Positions 36,886 through 45,028 of a stretch of DNA of 64,000 bases are shown here, piece by piece (position 1 is the first letter of the stretch; every line of letters begins with the position of its first letter). Location of the stretch: positions 992,001 to 1,056,000 of the forward strand of contig CP068450.1 of the NCBI GenBank assembly GCA_023518375.1, written 5' to 3'. Below the pieces are notes generated by a model. It worked only from the letters and a program-made list of their open reading frames with translations, searched no databases and had not been told where the DNA came from. This DNA is from Candidatus Hepatincola sp. Av. Its GTDB lineage: Bacteria; Pseudomonadota; Alphaproteobacteria; WRAU01; Hepatincolaceae. The position numbers and the translations under genes were made by a program.

Positions 36886-37678
36886 GATTTCCTTCCTTAT
36901 TTTGCATTGTTGTTGCTAATATTTGTTCTTGCATAATAACCTCAGAGGCTAAATTAATATAGGCTTTTGCCCCCACACAACTTGAATCGTAAATCATTAC
37001 AGGATACCCATGGGAAGGAGCCTCAGAGATTTTTACATTTCTAGGAATAACTGTTTTGTATACTAAATCACCATAATATTTTCTTACATCATCATTAACC
37101 ATCTTAGATAAATTATTTCTACTATCAAACATGGTTAACACAATCCCCTTAATAACAAGATTAGGGTTAAGTGCAATGTTAATGGTATTAATGGTATTAA
37201 CTAAATGGCTTAAGCCCTCTAAGGCAAAATATTCACACTGTAAAGGAATAATAACCTCATTAGCAGCCACTAAGGCATTAATGGTTAATAAACCTAATGA
37301 TGGTGGGCAATCTATTAAAATGTAATCATACATTGTGCAATTTGCTAAGGCTTTTTTCAAGCAGAACTCTCTTTCTTCTAAGCTAGCTAGTTCAATCTCA
37401 GCACCTGATAAATTTATATTAGCAGGAATAATATCTAAATTATTAATATTGGTAGATAAAGCAATATCTTCAAATTTTTGCAAACCAATAACTAATTCAT
37501 AGCTAGTTTTAGCTAATTTGCGATGATTTATCCCTAAACCACTCGTAGCATTACTTTGGGGGTCTAGATCCACTACTAAGACCTTTTTATTCATAGCACA
37601 TAAAGCTGTGGCTAAATTCATAGATGTAGTAGTTTTTCCTACTCCACCCTTTTGATTCACAACTGAAATAATTTTCAT
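36878..37678 (-). CDS. parA: Chromosome-partitioning ATPase ParA (Soj type)
   Basis: A deviant Walker ATPase that binds DNA non-specifically and pulls ParB-parS complexes. The 266-residue length is that of chromosomal ParA, without the N-terminal HTH of plasmid type Ia. KGGVGKTTTS at 10-19 carries the signature Lys10 and Lys15; DLDPQSNATSGLG (38-50) and DCPPSLGLLT follow. The chromosomal type and the position beside mnmG-rsmG argue against a plasmid origin. It is translated before parB with an 8-base overlap. Confidence 0.97.
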   Translation of the reverse strand: MKIISVVNQKGGVGKTTTSMNLATALCAMNKKVLVVDLDPQSNATSGLGINHRKLAKTSYELVIGLQKFEDIALSTNINNLDIIPANINLSGAEIELASLEEREFCLKKALANCTMYDYILIDCPPSLGLLTINALVAANEVIIPLQCEYFALEGLSHLVNTINTINIALNPNLVIKGIVLTMFDSRNNLSKMVNDDVRKYYGDLVYKTVIPRNVKISEAPSHGYPVMIYDSSCVGAKAYINLASEVIMQEQILATTMQNKEGNHG

Positions 37679-37838
37679 ATATTTATACTCCTTAAATGAG
37701 TTTATTAAGTATTTTTAAAAAGGTTATTCTCATGAAAAATTCCTTATTTTATAAGCAACAATAAAATTAATAAAATATATTTTTCTAATCATATTAATTT
37801 ATATTATGTATATTCTCTTTCTAGTTTAACTAAAGGAA

Positions 37839-37854
37839 TGTTTCACGTGAAACA
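37839..37854. promoter_or_regulatory. parS: parS site 4
   Basis: A perfect parS, with a palindrome extended to 26 bases (AGGAA ... TTCCT, 37834-37859). At 160 bases upstream of the parA start it is the site best placed to let ParB autoregulate the operon. Confidence 0.95.
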
Positions 37855-38038
37855 TTCCTGTATACACCTTGCAAACACTGGCATTGCCACTAATTGCTTT
37901 TATAATTTAACTAAAAACTATACTTATAATTTACACATATACTATCTTTATCTCCTATCATAAAAACTATGTTTTATTAAAGGTAAACATCTTATTAGTT
38001 TTTATCGTAGTTCTATTTTACCTTACTATTAATTACAA

Positions 38039-38054
38039 TGTTTCACGTGAAACA
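38039..38054. promoter_or_regulatory. parS: parS site 5
   Basis: A perfect 16-base parS with ACAA/TTGT extensions, between inverted M2 and module M4. Confidence 0.95.
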
Positions 38055-38290
38055 TTGTGCTATAAGCCTTATTCACACAGGGATTGTGGGTAATTGTTTT
38101 TAAAAACTTGCTAAAAAATTAACTGTTTTATTTATCTAAATATTCATAAAGCTTATAGCAATAAAATTTATATATTTCTTCTCTTTAAAATATGTTAATT
38201 ACTAACTAACTACTTACTAGCTAATGCAGTTACAATAAGTTATGAAAGTTACTTTTGTTAGCTACTTTGATAACTATACTATTTATTAAA

Positions 38291-38422
38291 TATTAATTCT
38301 ATAAATACTAAAATTAACTTTTAAATATCTTACTATATTATTTTCAACCTCTTCCTAACTATTAGCAATAAAAAATATTTTTTATACCCGCTACACTAGT
38401 TATTAACTAGCTTTTTTCATAA
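38291..38422 (+). repeat. Repeat module M1, copy 2
   Basis: 132 bases, the same length as copy 1 at 35319-35450 and about 90% identical by eye, including the TATACCCGCTACACTAGT stretch followed by AACTAGCTT before parS. It leads directly into parS site 6. Confidence 0.85.
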
Positions 38423-38438
38423 TGTTTCACGTGAAACA
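38423..38438. promoter_or_regulatory. parS: parS site 6
   Basis: A perfect parS with TAA/TTA extensions, after M1 copy 2. Confidence 0.95.
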
Positions 38439-38607
38439 TTAGGCGGCACACCACAGATTATTAGCTTGTACTTCTCTTGGTTTTTCAATTAGTAACAAAT
38501 TAATTCTAAAAAATAATTTAATCATCTAATAACAACTATAATTTTTTATCAGTAAAAATTCTATTAATTTTATTGAAAATCCATATTTTACAGATTCAAA
38601 TTCACAA

Positions 38608-38623
38608 TGTTTCACGTGAAACA
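38608..38623. promoter_or_regulatory. parS: parS site 7
   Basis: A perfect parS with ACAA/TTGT extensions. It is followed by module M4, nearly identical to the one after site 5 (GGGTAATTGTTTTTAAAAAC). Confidence 0.95.
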
Positions 38624-38825
38624 TTGTACTGTATCCCTTTCAAACTAAGGGCTTGTGGGTAATTGTTTTTAAAAACTTGCTAACAAATAATTGGTTAAAT
38701 TTTTGTTGTCTTTATAAATTTTGCAATATTTATTTAAACTTTTTTAAAGATAGATTCGTTAAACAAGTTTCTAATTATATTAATTTATATTATGTATATT
38801 CTCTTTCTAGTTTTCACTATAAGAA

Positions 38826-38841
38826 TGTTTCACGTGAAACA
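38826..38841. promoter_or_regulatory. parS: parS site 8
   Basis: A perfect parS between M3 copy 2 and a copy of M4. Confidence 0.95.
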
Positions 38842-38992
38842 TTTTGCTATAAGCCTTATAAACACAGGGCTTGTGAGTAATTATTTTTAAAAGTTTTGTA
38901 AAAAATCATAGGTTAATAACAAACAATGCTTAAGATATAAAATGATAAGTAATAGCATAATGTTTACTAAGCAAGGATTAGCCAAGTATGAA
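38842..38992 (+). repeat. Direct repeat M4-M6, copy 1
   Basis: About 150 bases after parS site 8 match 39664-39808 after parS site 11 in the same order and orientation. The best part is AAATGATAAGTAATAGCATA followed by AAGCAAGGATTAGCCAAGTA in both copies. Confidence 0.8.
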
Positions 38993-39074
38993 GAGCAGTA
39001 GTACTAATAATATTAGTCTTATCTTATTCTTAAAATTATTTAAAATTCATCTTTTAGAGATTTCAAATTCATAA

Positions 39075-39090
39075 TGTTTCACGTGAAACA
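39075..39090. promoter_or_regulatory. parS: parS site 9
   Basis: A perfect parS with TAA/TTA extensions, leading into the inverted copy of M1. Confidence 0.95.
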
Positions 39091-39192
39091 TTAGTAAAAA
39101 AGCTAGTTAATAACTAGTGTAGCGGGTAAAGAAAAATATTTTTTACCCTAATATTTAGGAAAAGGTTGGAAATAATATTATAGAATTAATAT
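39091..39192 (-). repeat. Repeat module M1, copy 3 (inverted, with internal deletion)
   Basis: The reverse complement of M1 (AGCTAGTTAATAACTAGTGT then AGCGGGTA). It lacks about 35-40 bases from the middle of the other two copies, so it is a degenerating copy. It is fused to parS site 9 in the same relative position as in copies 1 and 2. Confidence 0.8.
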
Positions 39193-39433
39193 TTATTAAA
39201 TACTATAACTATCATAGTAGCTAATAATAATCACTGTTTTTAACAGCATGAATTACTAAAGAATTACTAAAGAGATAATTAGTAATAAATAAATATATTT
39301 TATAAAGGAAAGAATATATAATGTCATATTCATAATTTTATGAATATTAGGTATATAATACAGTTTTTGTTTTTTAGCAAGTTTTCACAACTGAAAGCCT
39401 GCAAGCCCTGTGTTTACAAGGCTTACAGCACAA

Positions 39434-39449
39434 TGTTTCACGTGAAACA
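39434..39449. promoter_or_regulatory. parS: parS site 10
   Basis: A perfect parS with CAA/TTG extensions. It is preceded by an inverted M4 and followed by M2 in the same orientation as at 35467. Confidence 0.95.
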
Positions 39450-39647
39450 TTGCAATTAATAGTAAGGTAAAATAGAACTTAAGATAAAAACTAATAAGAT
39501 GTTTACCTTTAATAAAACATAGTTTTAGTTAGAGAGTTTATGAGAAAAGATAAACCTTTTGTATATGCTATTATATAGGTATAAATTTTAGTTAAATTAT
39601 AAAAACAATTAGTGGCAACGCCAGTGTTTACAAGGTGTATATAGAAA

Positions 39648-39663
39648 TGTTTCACGTGAAACA
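39648..39663. promoter_or_regulatory. parS: parS site 11
   Basis: A perfect parS at the end of M2 copy 3, followed by M4 and M6. It is the last site of the array, 234 bases before the tadA stop. Confidence 0.95.
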
Positions 39664-39808
39664 TTATGCTGTAACCCTTATTAACACAAGGATTACAGCT
39701 AACTATTTTTAAAAGATTTGTGAAAAATAGTTAGTTAATAATTAATAAGATATGAAATGATAAGTAATAGCATAATTGTTGGCTAAGCAAGGATTAGCCA
39801 AGTATGAG
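39664..39808 (+). repeat. Direct repeat M4-M6, copy 2
   Basis: Matches 38842-38992. It differs by scattered substitutions and small indels; TTACTAAGC in copy 1 is TTGGCTAAGC here. Confidence 0.8.
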
Positions 39809-39896
39809 GATTAGTAATAAAAAGAAAAGAAGAGCATGATGGCAAAGATAATATCAAAGTCCATAAAAGTATGCTTGAACTCCTTGTTAGCCTTAC

Positions 39897-40352
39897 TTAA
39901 GCCCGCTTACTCTGAAAAAATTCTTGCATAACTTCTTGGCATTCTTGTTCGCAAATACCACCATAAACTTCTATTTTATGAGGATAATTTTGTTGAAAAA
40001 TTTTGGCTTTATTTTCTATTGCTCCGTATTTTGTGTCAAATGCTCCAAAGTATAATTTAGGAATTCTAGCATTTAAAATAGCTCCCGCACACATAGGGCA
40101 GGGTTCTAAAGTTACAAATAAGCTGTGGTTAGTTAGGCGATAATTGTTAATAATAGCACAGGCTTGGCGAATAGCTAAAATTTCTGCATGAGCCGTAGCA
40201 TCATGGAGTTTTTGGGATTGATTAGTAGTTAACGTTAAGATATCTTTTGAAGTATTATCTATAATTAATGCAGCTACAGGAACTTCATTAGAATTTTTTG
40301 TATTTTTTAGTTCTTCTAAAAGAATTTTCATATAAGGATTAGAATTTAGCAT
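39897..40352 (-). CDS. tadA: tRNA-specific adenosine deaminase TadA
   Basis: Deaminates A34 to inosine in tRNA-Arg(ACG). The 151-residue cytidine/deoxycytidylate-deaminase fold has the zinc site His55-Ala-Glu57 (HAEILAI) and PCPMCAGAI with Cys85 and Cys88, and NARIPKLYFGAFD in the C-terminal half. It is preceded by a long AT-rich gap and followed by the parS array. It is paired with the divergent rluB-like gene, as in many alphaproteobacteria. Confidence 0.95.
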   Translation of the reverse strand: MLNSNPYMKILLEELKNTKNSNEVPVAALIIDNTSKDILTLTTNQSQKLHDATAHAEILAIRQACAIINNYRLTNHSLFVTLEPCPMCAGAILNARIPKLYFGAFDTKYGAIENKAKIFQQNYPHKIEVYGGICEQECQEVMQEFFQSKRA

Positions 40353-40846
40353 AAAAGTTACTTACTTATGGTTAATTATTGTTATACTAGTAATAGTTTG
40401 TAAAAGAGTATAAGATATACAATCTTTTAAGTTTAAGATTATAATTGACAATTAAATAATTAACAAACATTAACACACTAAATATGGTTTTTTATTATTT
40501 AGATAGGTTAATAATCTTAAAAAAATTAACTTAAACAAAATTATTAAAGAGGTTAAGTTAAAAATAATAAGTAACTTACATTAGGAAACTAGTTACATGA
40601 TTCCTTACTTTTAAGGCTTATTTGCTCCTTAATTAGCCCAAAATAAAAAGATATGGTTTATATAATTTGATAAGCTCTATACTTAGCAAGAAGTTACCAA
40701 TAATGCAGCATGATATAAAAAGATATAAAAAAGTTAAATTACAATAAGAGATCAAAAAAAATTGATAGGTACTTACAATTAATTAAAATAGCAGAAGCTG
40801 TAAAGAAAAACTAAATAACATAGGTAAAAAAATATATAGGTAAAAA
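40353..40846. other. Intergenic region between divergent tadA and rluB
   Basis: A 494-base AT-rich spacer that must hold promoters for both divergent genes. A loose inverted repeat (TAACTTAA ... TTAAGTTA, about 40528-40562) was seen, with an 18-base loop, and is not convincing. No tRNA, ORF or parS site was found. Confidence 0.4.
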
Positions 40847-42013
40847 ATGGCAGAAAGAATTGCAAAGAGGATTGCAAAATTAGGTTATTGTTCAAGAAGA
40901 CAAGCCGAAGAGTTAATTTTTCAGAAAAAAGTAAAAGTTAATGGTACGGTAATAGATACGCCCGTAGTTTTTGTAGAATCAACGGATATTATAGAAATTA
41001 ATAATCAGCAACTAGCACAGGACTTAATAAGTACTAGACTTTTTATGTACTATAAACCTACAGGTTATATTTGCTCTAATGACGATGAAAAAGGCAGAAA
41101 AACCATCTTTGATAATCTACCAGAAGATCTACCTCGTTTAATATATGTAGGAAGGCTAGATCTTAATTCTGAAGGGCTATTATTACTAACAACTAATGGA
41201 ACCTTAGCTCATGCTTTAGCGAATCCGCAATTAGCCTTAAACCGAACTTACAAAGTAAGAGTTTTTGGAGAGGTGAAACAAACTGATTTAGAAAACCTAG
41301 CTTTAGGTATAACTATTAATGGTATAGAGTATAAACCAATTATTGCCGATATTATCCACAAGCAAGGTAAAAATACATGGTTAGAAATAACTATTACCGA
41401 AGGCAAGAATCGGGAAATTAGAAATATTTGTGAATATTTAGGTTTACAGGTTAGTAGGTTAATTAGAACAGCCTTTGGTAGTTATAATTTACAACAAACA
41501 CCTTTACAAGAAGGTGAGGTGGTAGAAGTATCACCTAAAGGTTTAAAGAAGTATTTATCTAAGGAGTTATTTGCCGAACTCTTCCCTAAAGATTTTAAAG
41601 CTATTAAAGCTCCTGCCACTACTACAACTAGGAAGCCTACAAATTCGCTTCATACTAATAAATTTACTAAACCTGCTAGAACTCCTAAGCTTATTAAGCC
41701 TATTAGTTCTAAAAGGCAACAAGAACATACAAAGAAGAATCCTAGCACTAACAGTGCCACTACCAGTGCTAATAAACCTAGAGCTTCTTCCAAGCGTACA
41801 AACGCCATAGATTCTCTTAATACTACTAAATCTTTTAATAGTATTAAGCCTAAGGATCTTAATACAAGGAAGGCTAATAAAACTACTAGAAAGCCTACTA
41901 ACCCTAATAATTCTAATAAAAACAAGCCTAGTAATACTAGGCAATATAGTAAGGTTAGCCCATCTGCAAAAACGTTTAAATCTTCTACTAATACTAGGAA
42001 GTTCAAAGGTTAA
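40847..42013 (+). CDS. rluB: RluB/RsuA-family rRNA pseudouridine synthase with long basic tail
   Basis: An S4 domain (about 1-60, RIAKLGYCSRRQAEELI) is followed by the RsuA/RluB catalytic domain. The catalytic Asp105 is in GRLDLNSEGLLLLTT, and EGKNREIRNICEYLG comes later. It probably modifies 23S rRNA near position 2605. Residues 240-388 are a Lys/Thr/Ser/Asn/Pro-rich tail without a fold; many alphaproteobacterial RluB proteins have similar basic tails, but the composition here differs. The stop is one base before the rsmD start. Confidence 0.9.
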   Translation: MAERIAKRIAKLGYCSRRQAEELIFQKKVKVNGTVIDTPVVFVESTDIIEINNQQLAQDLISTRLFMYYKPTGYICSNDDEKGRKTIFDNLPEDLPRLIYVGRLDLNSEGLLLLTTNGTLAHALANPQLALNRTYKVRVFGEVKQTDLENLALGITINGIEYKPIIADIIHKQGKNTWLEITITEGKNREIRNICEYLGLQVSRLIRTAFGSYNLQQTPLQEGEVVEVSPKGLKKYLSKELFAELFPKDFKAIKAPATTTTRKPTNSLHTNKFTKPARTPKLIKPISSKRQQEHTKKNPSTNSATTSANKPRASSKRTNAIDSLNTTKSFNSIKPKDLNTRKANKTTRKPTNPNNSNKNKPSNTRQYSKVSPSAKTFKSSTNTRKFKG

Positions 42014-42014
42014 C

Positions 42015-42569
42015 ATGCGAATAATTGGTGGAAAATATCGGGGTAAAAAACTACTTTTGCCTAAAACTAAGGCTATTCGTCCTAGTACAGATAGGTTCAA
42101 AGAAACTTTATTTAATATCTTAGAGCATCATTATAAGGCTCAACTACAAGGTAATGTGTTAGATTTATTTGCCGGTAGTGGAGCCTTAGGCTTAGAGTGT
42201 TTATCTAGGGGGGCACAGCAAGTAGTTTTTGTAGATATTTTGCATAGTGCAATTCAAGGTATCAAGCATAGCTTTCAAGGTTTAGCAGAGCTACCACAAT
42301 GCCATTTTATTTGTGCCGATAGCCAAAGTGTTAACTTAACAACTTTAAATTTACAATTCTCCCTAATATTTTTAGACCCTCCTTATGATTCAATCTTGAT
42401 TCTTAAAACGCTACAATCCTTGTTAAAACAACAAGTTACCACCGATGATTGCCTCTTAATTATAGAAAGTAACCAAGATATTTTATTACCTCAAATGCCA
42501 CAGCTATGTAGTAAAAAGATAGGGAAAAGTTGGTTAAAAATTTATCAATTGAAAGAGAATTCTTTATAG
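42015..42569 (+). CDS. rsmD: 16S rRNA (guanine966-N2)-methyltransferase RsmD
   Basis: Methylates G966 of 16S rRNA. The 184-residue protein opens MRIIGGKYRGKKL with RPSTDRFKETLFNIL, has SAM motif I LDLFAGSGALGLECLSRGA and the catalytic FLDPPY. It is immediately downstream of rluB, a common alphaproteobacterial pair. Confidence 0.95.
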   Translation: MRIIGGKYRGKKLLLPKTKAIRPSTDRFKETLFNILEHHYKAQLQGNVLDLFAGSGALGLECLSRGAQQVVFVDILHSAIQGIKHSFQGLAELPQCHFICADSQSVNLTTLNLQFSLIFLDPPYDSILILKTLQSLLKQQVTTDDCLLIIESNQDILLPQMPQLCSKKIGKSWLKIYQLKENSL

Positions 42570-42605
42570 ATTAAACTAATAAGTATAAAAAAAATTCTAA
42601 AGTTT

Positions 42606-43187
42606 ATGTGTAAGTTTATTGCATTTAGTGGTTCTCATGGGGTAGGTAAAACTACCTTAATAAATAAAATAGCCGAAAGGTTAGATTCCAAAATTAAAAT
42701 ATTTAATGAAATTAATACAGGTTTAGCCCGTATTGGTTTTCCTTTAAATGCTAATGGCCATGATTTTCATGAAACCATGTTTGCCCAAAAACAAGCCTTT
42801 GATTTATCTTATAATACCATTCTTTTTTATTTATCTCGTCAATATGAAGAAAGAATCATAGTTTCTGATAGATCTTGCCTAGATACCTATATTTATACCT
42901 CATATTTTTTAAGTAAATACCCTGAACATCAAGAAGAGTATGGAAGTTTACTAGCAGATATGGCTGAAAAAAGTAAAGAAATTGTTGAAAAAGTTACTCA
43001 TGTTTTTTTACCACCATTTTACGACTTTGAAGAAACCAACATGCGTATGACTATAGAAGATAGAAATGCTATTTGGCAGAAGTTTTTAGAATATTTAGCA
43101 GAAAATAGTTCTCCCAAGTCATTAATTTTAGAAGGGGCTAATACCACCCTTCGCCTAGAAGAGTTTGTAAAAGTTTTTGCTAATTAA
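42606..43187 (+). CDS. P-loop nucleoside-kinase-like ATPase (AAA_28/thymidylate-kinase-like)
   Basis: A 193-residue protein with Walker A FSGSHGVGKTTL at 8-19 and an ERIIVSDRSCLDTYIYTSYF segment near 75-95 that looks like the DRS/DRY motif of deoxynucleoside and thymidylate kinases. The overall layout suggests a small nucleotide or nucleoside kinase, but it is not a clear Tmk and the substrate is unknown. It lies 36 bases after rsmD and 61 bases before the sce7726-like gene. It could belong to the rRNA-modification operon or to the accessory module that follows. Confidence 0.6.
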   Translation: MCKFIAFSGSHGVGKTTLINKIAERLDSKIKIFNEINTGLARIGFPLNANGHDFHETMFAQKQAFDLSYNTILFYLSRQYEERIIVSDRSCLDTYIYTSYFLSKYPEHQEEYGSLLADMAEKSKEIVEKVTHVFLPPFYDFEETNMRMTIEDRNAIWQKFLEYLAENSSPKSLILEGANTTLRLEEFVKVFAN

Positions 43188-43248
43188 CTGGTTTTTCTTA
43201 GTTTAATTATTTATTATTAATAATAACACATTTATTCAGGTATCAATC

Positions 43249-43845
43249 ATGTTAGTTAATGTAAAGAAAGCAAAGGAAATTATGGTACCTTTAATAAATT
43301 ATATTAAAGATAATCAAGCTATATTCCCTTGTGATTTATTAGCCTTAGAAGTTAATTATGCTAAAAATTCTAGAAGAGCTGATTGTTTAATTATTTCTAA
43401 AAGTACAATGACAGCAATTGAAATAAAGTCTGATGGAGATAATTTATATAAATTAAACAACCAAATAAAAGATTATAAAAAAAGTTTTGATTACACATAT
43501 GTTCTTACAACTCCTAAACACTTAAATTCTATTAAGAAAAAAAGAGGTATTGGTATTCTGTTGTTTAAAAATCAACAAATTACTTTAATTAAACCAGCCA
43601 TACAACAAAAAGAATTAAACAAAGAATATTTATTGTCTATGTTAGGATCAGATTCAAAGAATAGTATAGAAGATTTACCTTATATTAAAACAAAAGTAGT
43701 TAATAAATTGAAAAAGAAGTTTGGTAATATTTATGAAAAATTTAATACAGAATCCTCAATGTATCAGCCATTAGATCCTGTCCAAATTTATAATATTGAT
43801 TTATTGTATCAAAATTTTCGCCTTAAATATTGGCTAGGTTTTTAA
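43249..43845 (+). CDS. sce7726-family protein, predicted PD-(D/E)XK nuclease fold
   Basis: A 198-residue protein. The core shows Glu34, Asp45 in SRRADCLII (RRAD) and Glu58-x-Lys60 in AIEIKSDGDNL, the order of a PD-(D/E)XK active site, followed by NQIKDYKKSFDYTYVLTT. This matches the sce7726 family as I recall it. The C-terminal half (100-198) is less conserved. It is convergent with a beta-family gene, with stops only 7 bases apart. Members of these two families are often found together in variable genome regions. Nuclease function is inferred. Confidence 0.7.
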   Translation: MLVNVKKAKEIMVPLINYIKDNQAIFPCDLLALEVNYAKNSRRADCLIISKSTMTAIEIKSDGDNLYKLNNQIKDYKKSFDYTYVLTTPKHLNSIKKKRGIGILLFKNQQITLIKPAIQQKELNKEYLLSMLGSDSKNSIEDLPYIKTKVVNKLKKKFGNIYEKFNTESSMYQPLDPVQIYNIDLLYQNFRLKYWLGF

Positions 43846-43852
43846 CACTTAT

Positions 43853-45028
43853 CTATACTTGTTTATAAATATCTTGCAAGTATTCTTGTATTTCCTGTAA
43901 GTAAATATTCATACGTACAGAGATCCAGAAACTAGGAGAACTACCCTGAACGCCTCTTATACTGTTAGATGCTTCTTGTATAACTTGCTTCCCCCAAGAT
44001 TCTGTTTTTAAAGATTTAAAAAAAGGTTCTTTAATAACTTCTTTGGCTAATTGGTGGTAAATAAGTGCATAGGGGTCTTCTTTATTTTCCTTTCTTAATT
44101 TCATAAAGTGCATTTTCTTTGCAGGGAAATCTACTATATCAATTCTAGGTATCCAACCCCTTGCTCCACCTTTTATATCGTTTCTAATCGGGTGAATAGA
44201 GGCGTAATCACCGTATAAAATGTTAGCTTTTAATTTATTCTGACTTATAAGATCTTGAAAAAGTTTAATTTCTTCTAATTCAAAATTACCACTATCTTTT
44301 TTAGTAATATCTGTAATAAATTTGGGAAAAGTTGTGGCTAATATAATAAATTTTATGTTAGGGAATTCCTTATGCAAGAACTGTATAAAATTGTTATAAG
44401 CGGTTTTAGCATGAAGTTTGAAAGTACCAAATCTAATTAATTCAAAATCAATAATTACATAAAAACTCTTATCTGCACTAAGGAATTCTTTTAATTCTTT
44501 TTCCAGTATTTTAAAATCATAAAAATAGTCTTCATCTTTACTATTTACTCTATAGGCAATACTATTGTAATTTTGTGAAAGAATTTGAAATTGTTTTATT
44601 AAATTATTAGTATAATCATCTGGTGATACTTCTTGGTTAGTAATTTGAATAACAGGAATATTATTTCTATCTTTAAAGTCTTTCTGTAAAAAACTAACCC
44701 AATTACAATAACCATCTTTATAATCTAATAAATTATCCAATTCATAACACATAAGAGTCTCTTCTCTTGTAATGTCTATCAATCCATAATTGATATATTC
44801 TTTTATATTGTCAACATTTTTTATAAAATTATATATACTTGGAATTTTAGTTAAATCTGTTTCTTTACTATCTTGTATAGCACTATTAACTTTTTTCCCT
44901 ACTTGTTTTCTACCTCGTGTAAGTTCAATAATTGGGATTACATTACTTTTATTTTTAATATTGCTTTCTTGTAGTGCCTTTATTTCAGCTGATGCTGTCC
45001 TAATAATAGGGTAGTATTTATAATCCAT
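43853..45028 (-). CDS. Beta-family (sce7725-like) protein
   Basis: About 391 residues. The N-terminus YYPIIRTASAEIKALQES then NVIPIIELTRGRK, and the later LYGDYASIHPI and GARGWIPRIDI, fit the family annotated as beta family protein (first named from a T4 gene), which includes sce7725-like members. The biochemistry is unknown; a TIM-barrel-like alternation of strands and helices is suggested. The ATG at 45028 has AGGTGG upstream; the frame opens at a GTG at 45034. It overlaps the ImmA-like gene and is the last gene of a three-gene minus-strand operon. Confidence 0.68.
   Translation of the reverse strand: MDYKYYPIIRTASAEIKALQESNIKNKSNVIPIIELTRGRKQVGKKVNSAIQDSKETDLTKIPSIYNFIKNVDNIKEYINYGLIDITREETLMCYELDNLLDYKDGYCNWVSFLQKDFKDRNNIPVIQITNQEVSPDDYTNNLIKQFQILSQNYNSIAYRVNSKDEDYFYDFKILEKELKEFLSADKSFYVIIDFELIRFGTFKLHAKTAYNNFIQFLHKEFPNIKFIILATTFPKFITDITKKDSGNFELEEIKLFQDLISQNKLKANILYGDYASIHPIRNDIKGGARGWIPRIDIVDFPAKKMHFMKLRKENKEDPYALIYHQLAKEVIKEPFFKSLKTESWGKQVIQEASNSIRGVQGSSPSFWISVRMNIYLQEIQEYLQDIYKQV

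Larger units (their letters stand above)
37772..38060 (-). repeat. Right inverted repeat of the parAB segment (M3 - parS - M2 - parS)
   Basis: The reverse complement of 35445-35716: module M3 (37783-37838), parS site 4, inverted M2 (37855-38038) and parS site 5. It starts about 95 bases upstream of the parA start codon, so the parA promoter probably lies within or beside it. Confidence 0.85.
37679..39896. other. 2.2-kb non-coding parS-repeat array
   Basis: No supported gene in 2,218 bases. The region holds eight of the eleven parS sites, with spacings of about 185-360 bases. The spacers are built from a few reused modules in both orientations: M1 (38291-38422; inverted 39091-39192), M2 (inverted 37855-38038; 39450-39647), M3 (37783-37838; 38768-38825), M4 (38055-38110; 38624-38690; 38842-38900; 39664-39720; inverted about 39370-39433) and M6 (38934-38992; 39749-39808). 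The small plus ORF at 38653-38880 crosses module borders and a parS site and has no coding look. Confidence 0.9.

Noticed and set aside
36878-37678. parAB as part of an integrated plasmid
   Set aside because: ParA is the short chromosomal Soj type, and the genes sit in the conserved mnmG-rsmG-par neighbourhood beside a probable oriC.
38653-38880. 75-residue plus-strand ORF in the parS array
   Set aside because: It spans parS site 8 and shared repeat modules, has no ribosome-binding site and no coding character.
37679-39896. A CRISPR array, because of regularly repeated palindromes
   Set aside because: The repeated 16-mer is exactly parS, spacers are 170-360 bases and themselves repeated, and no cas genes are nearby.
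37679-39896. Insertion sequence or transposon remnants
   Set aside because: No transposase frame or terminal repeats with target duplication; the repeats are organised around parS.
41567-42100. Long minus-strand frames opposite the rluB tail
   Set aside because: They are shadows of the low-complexity rluB tail and rsmD start, with no ribosome-binding site or independent support.
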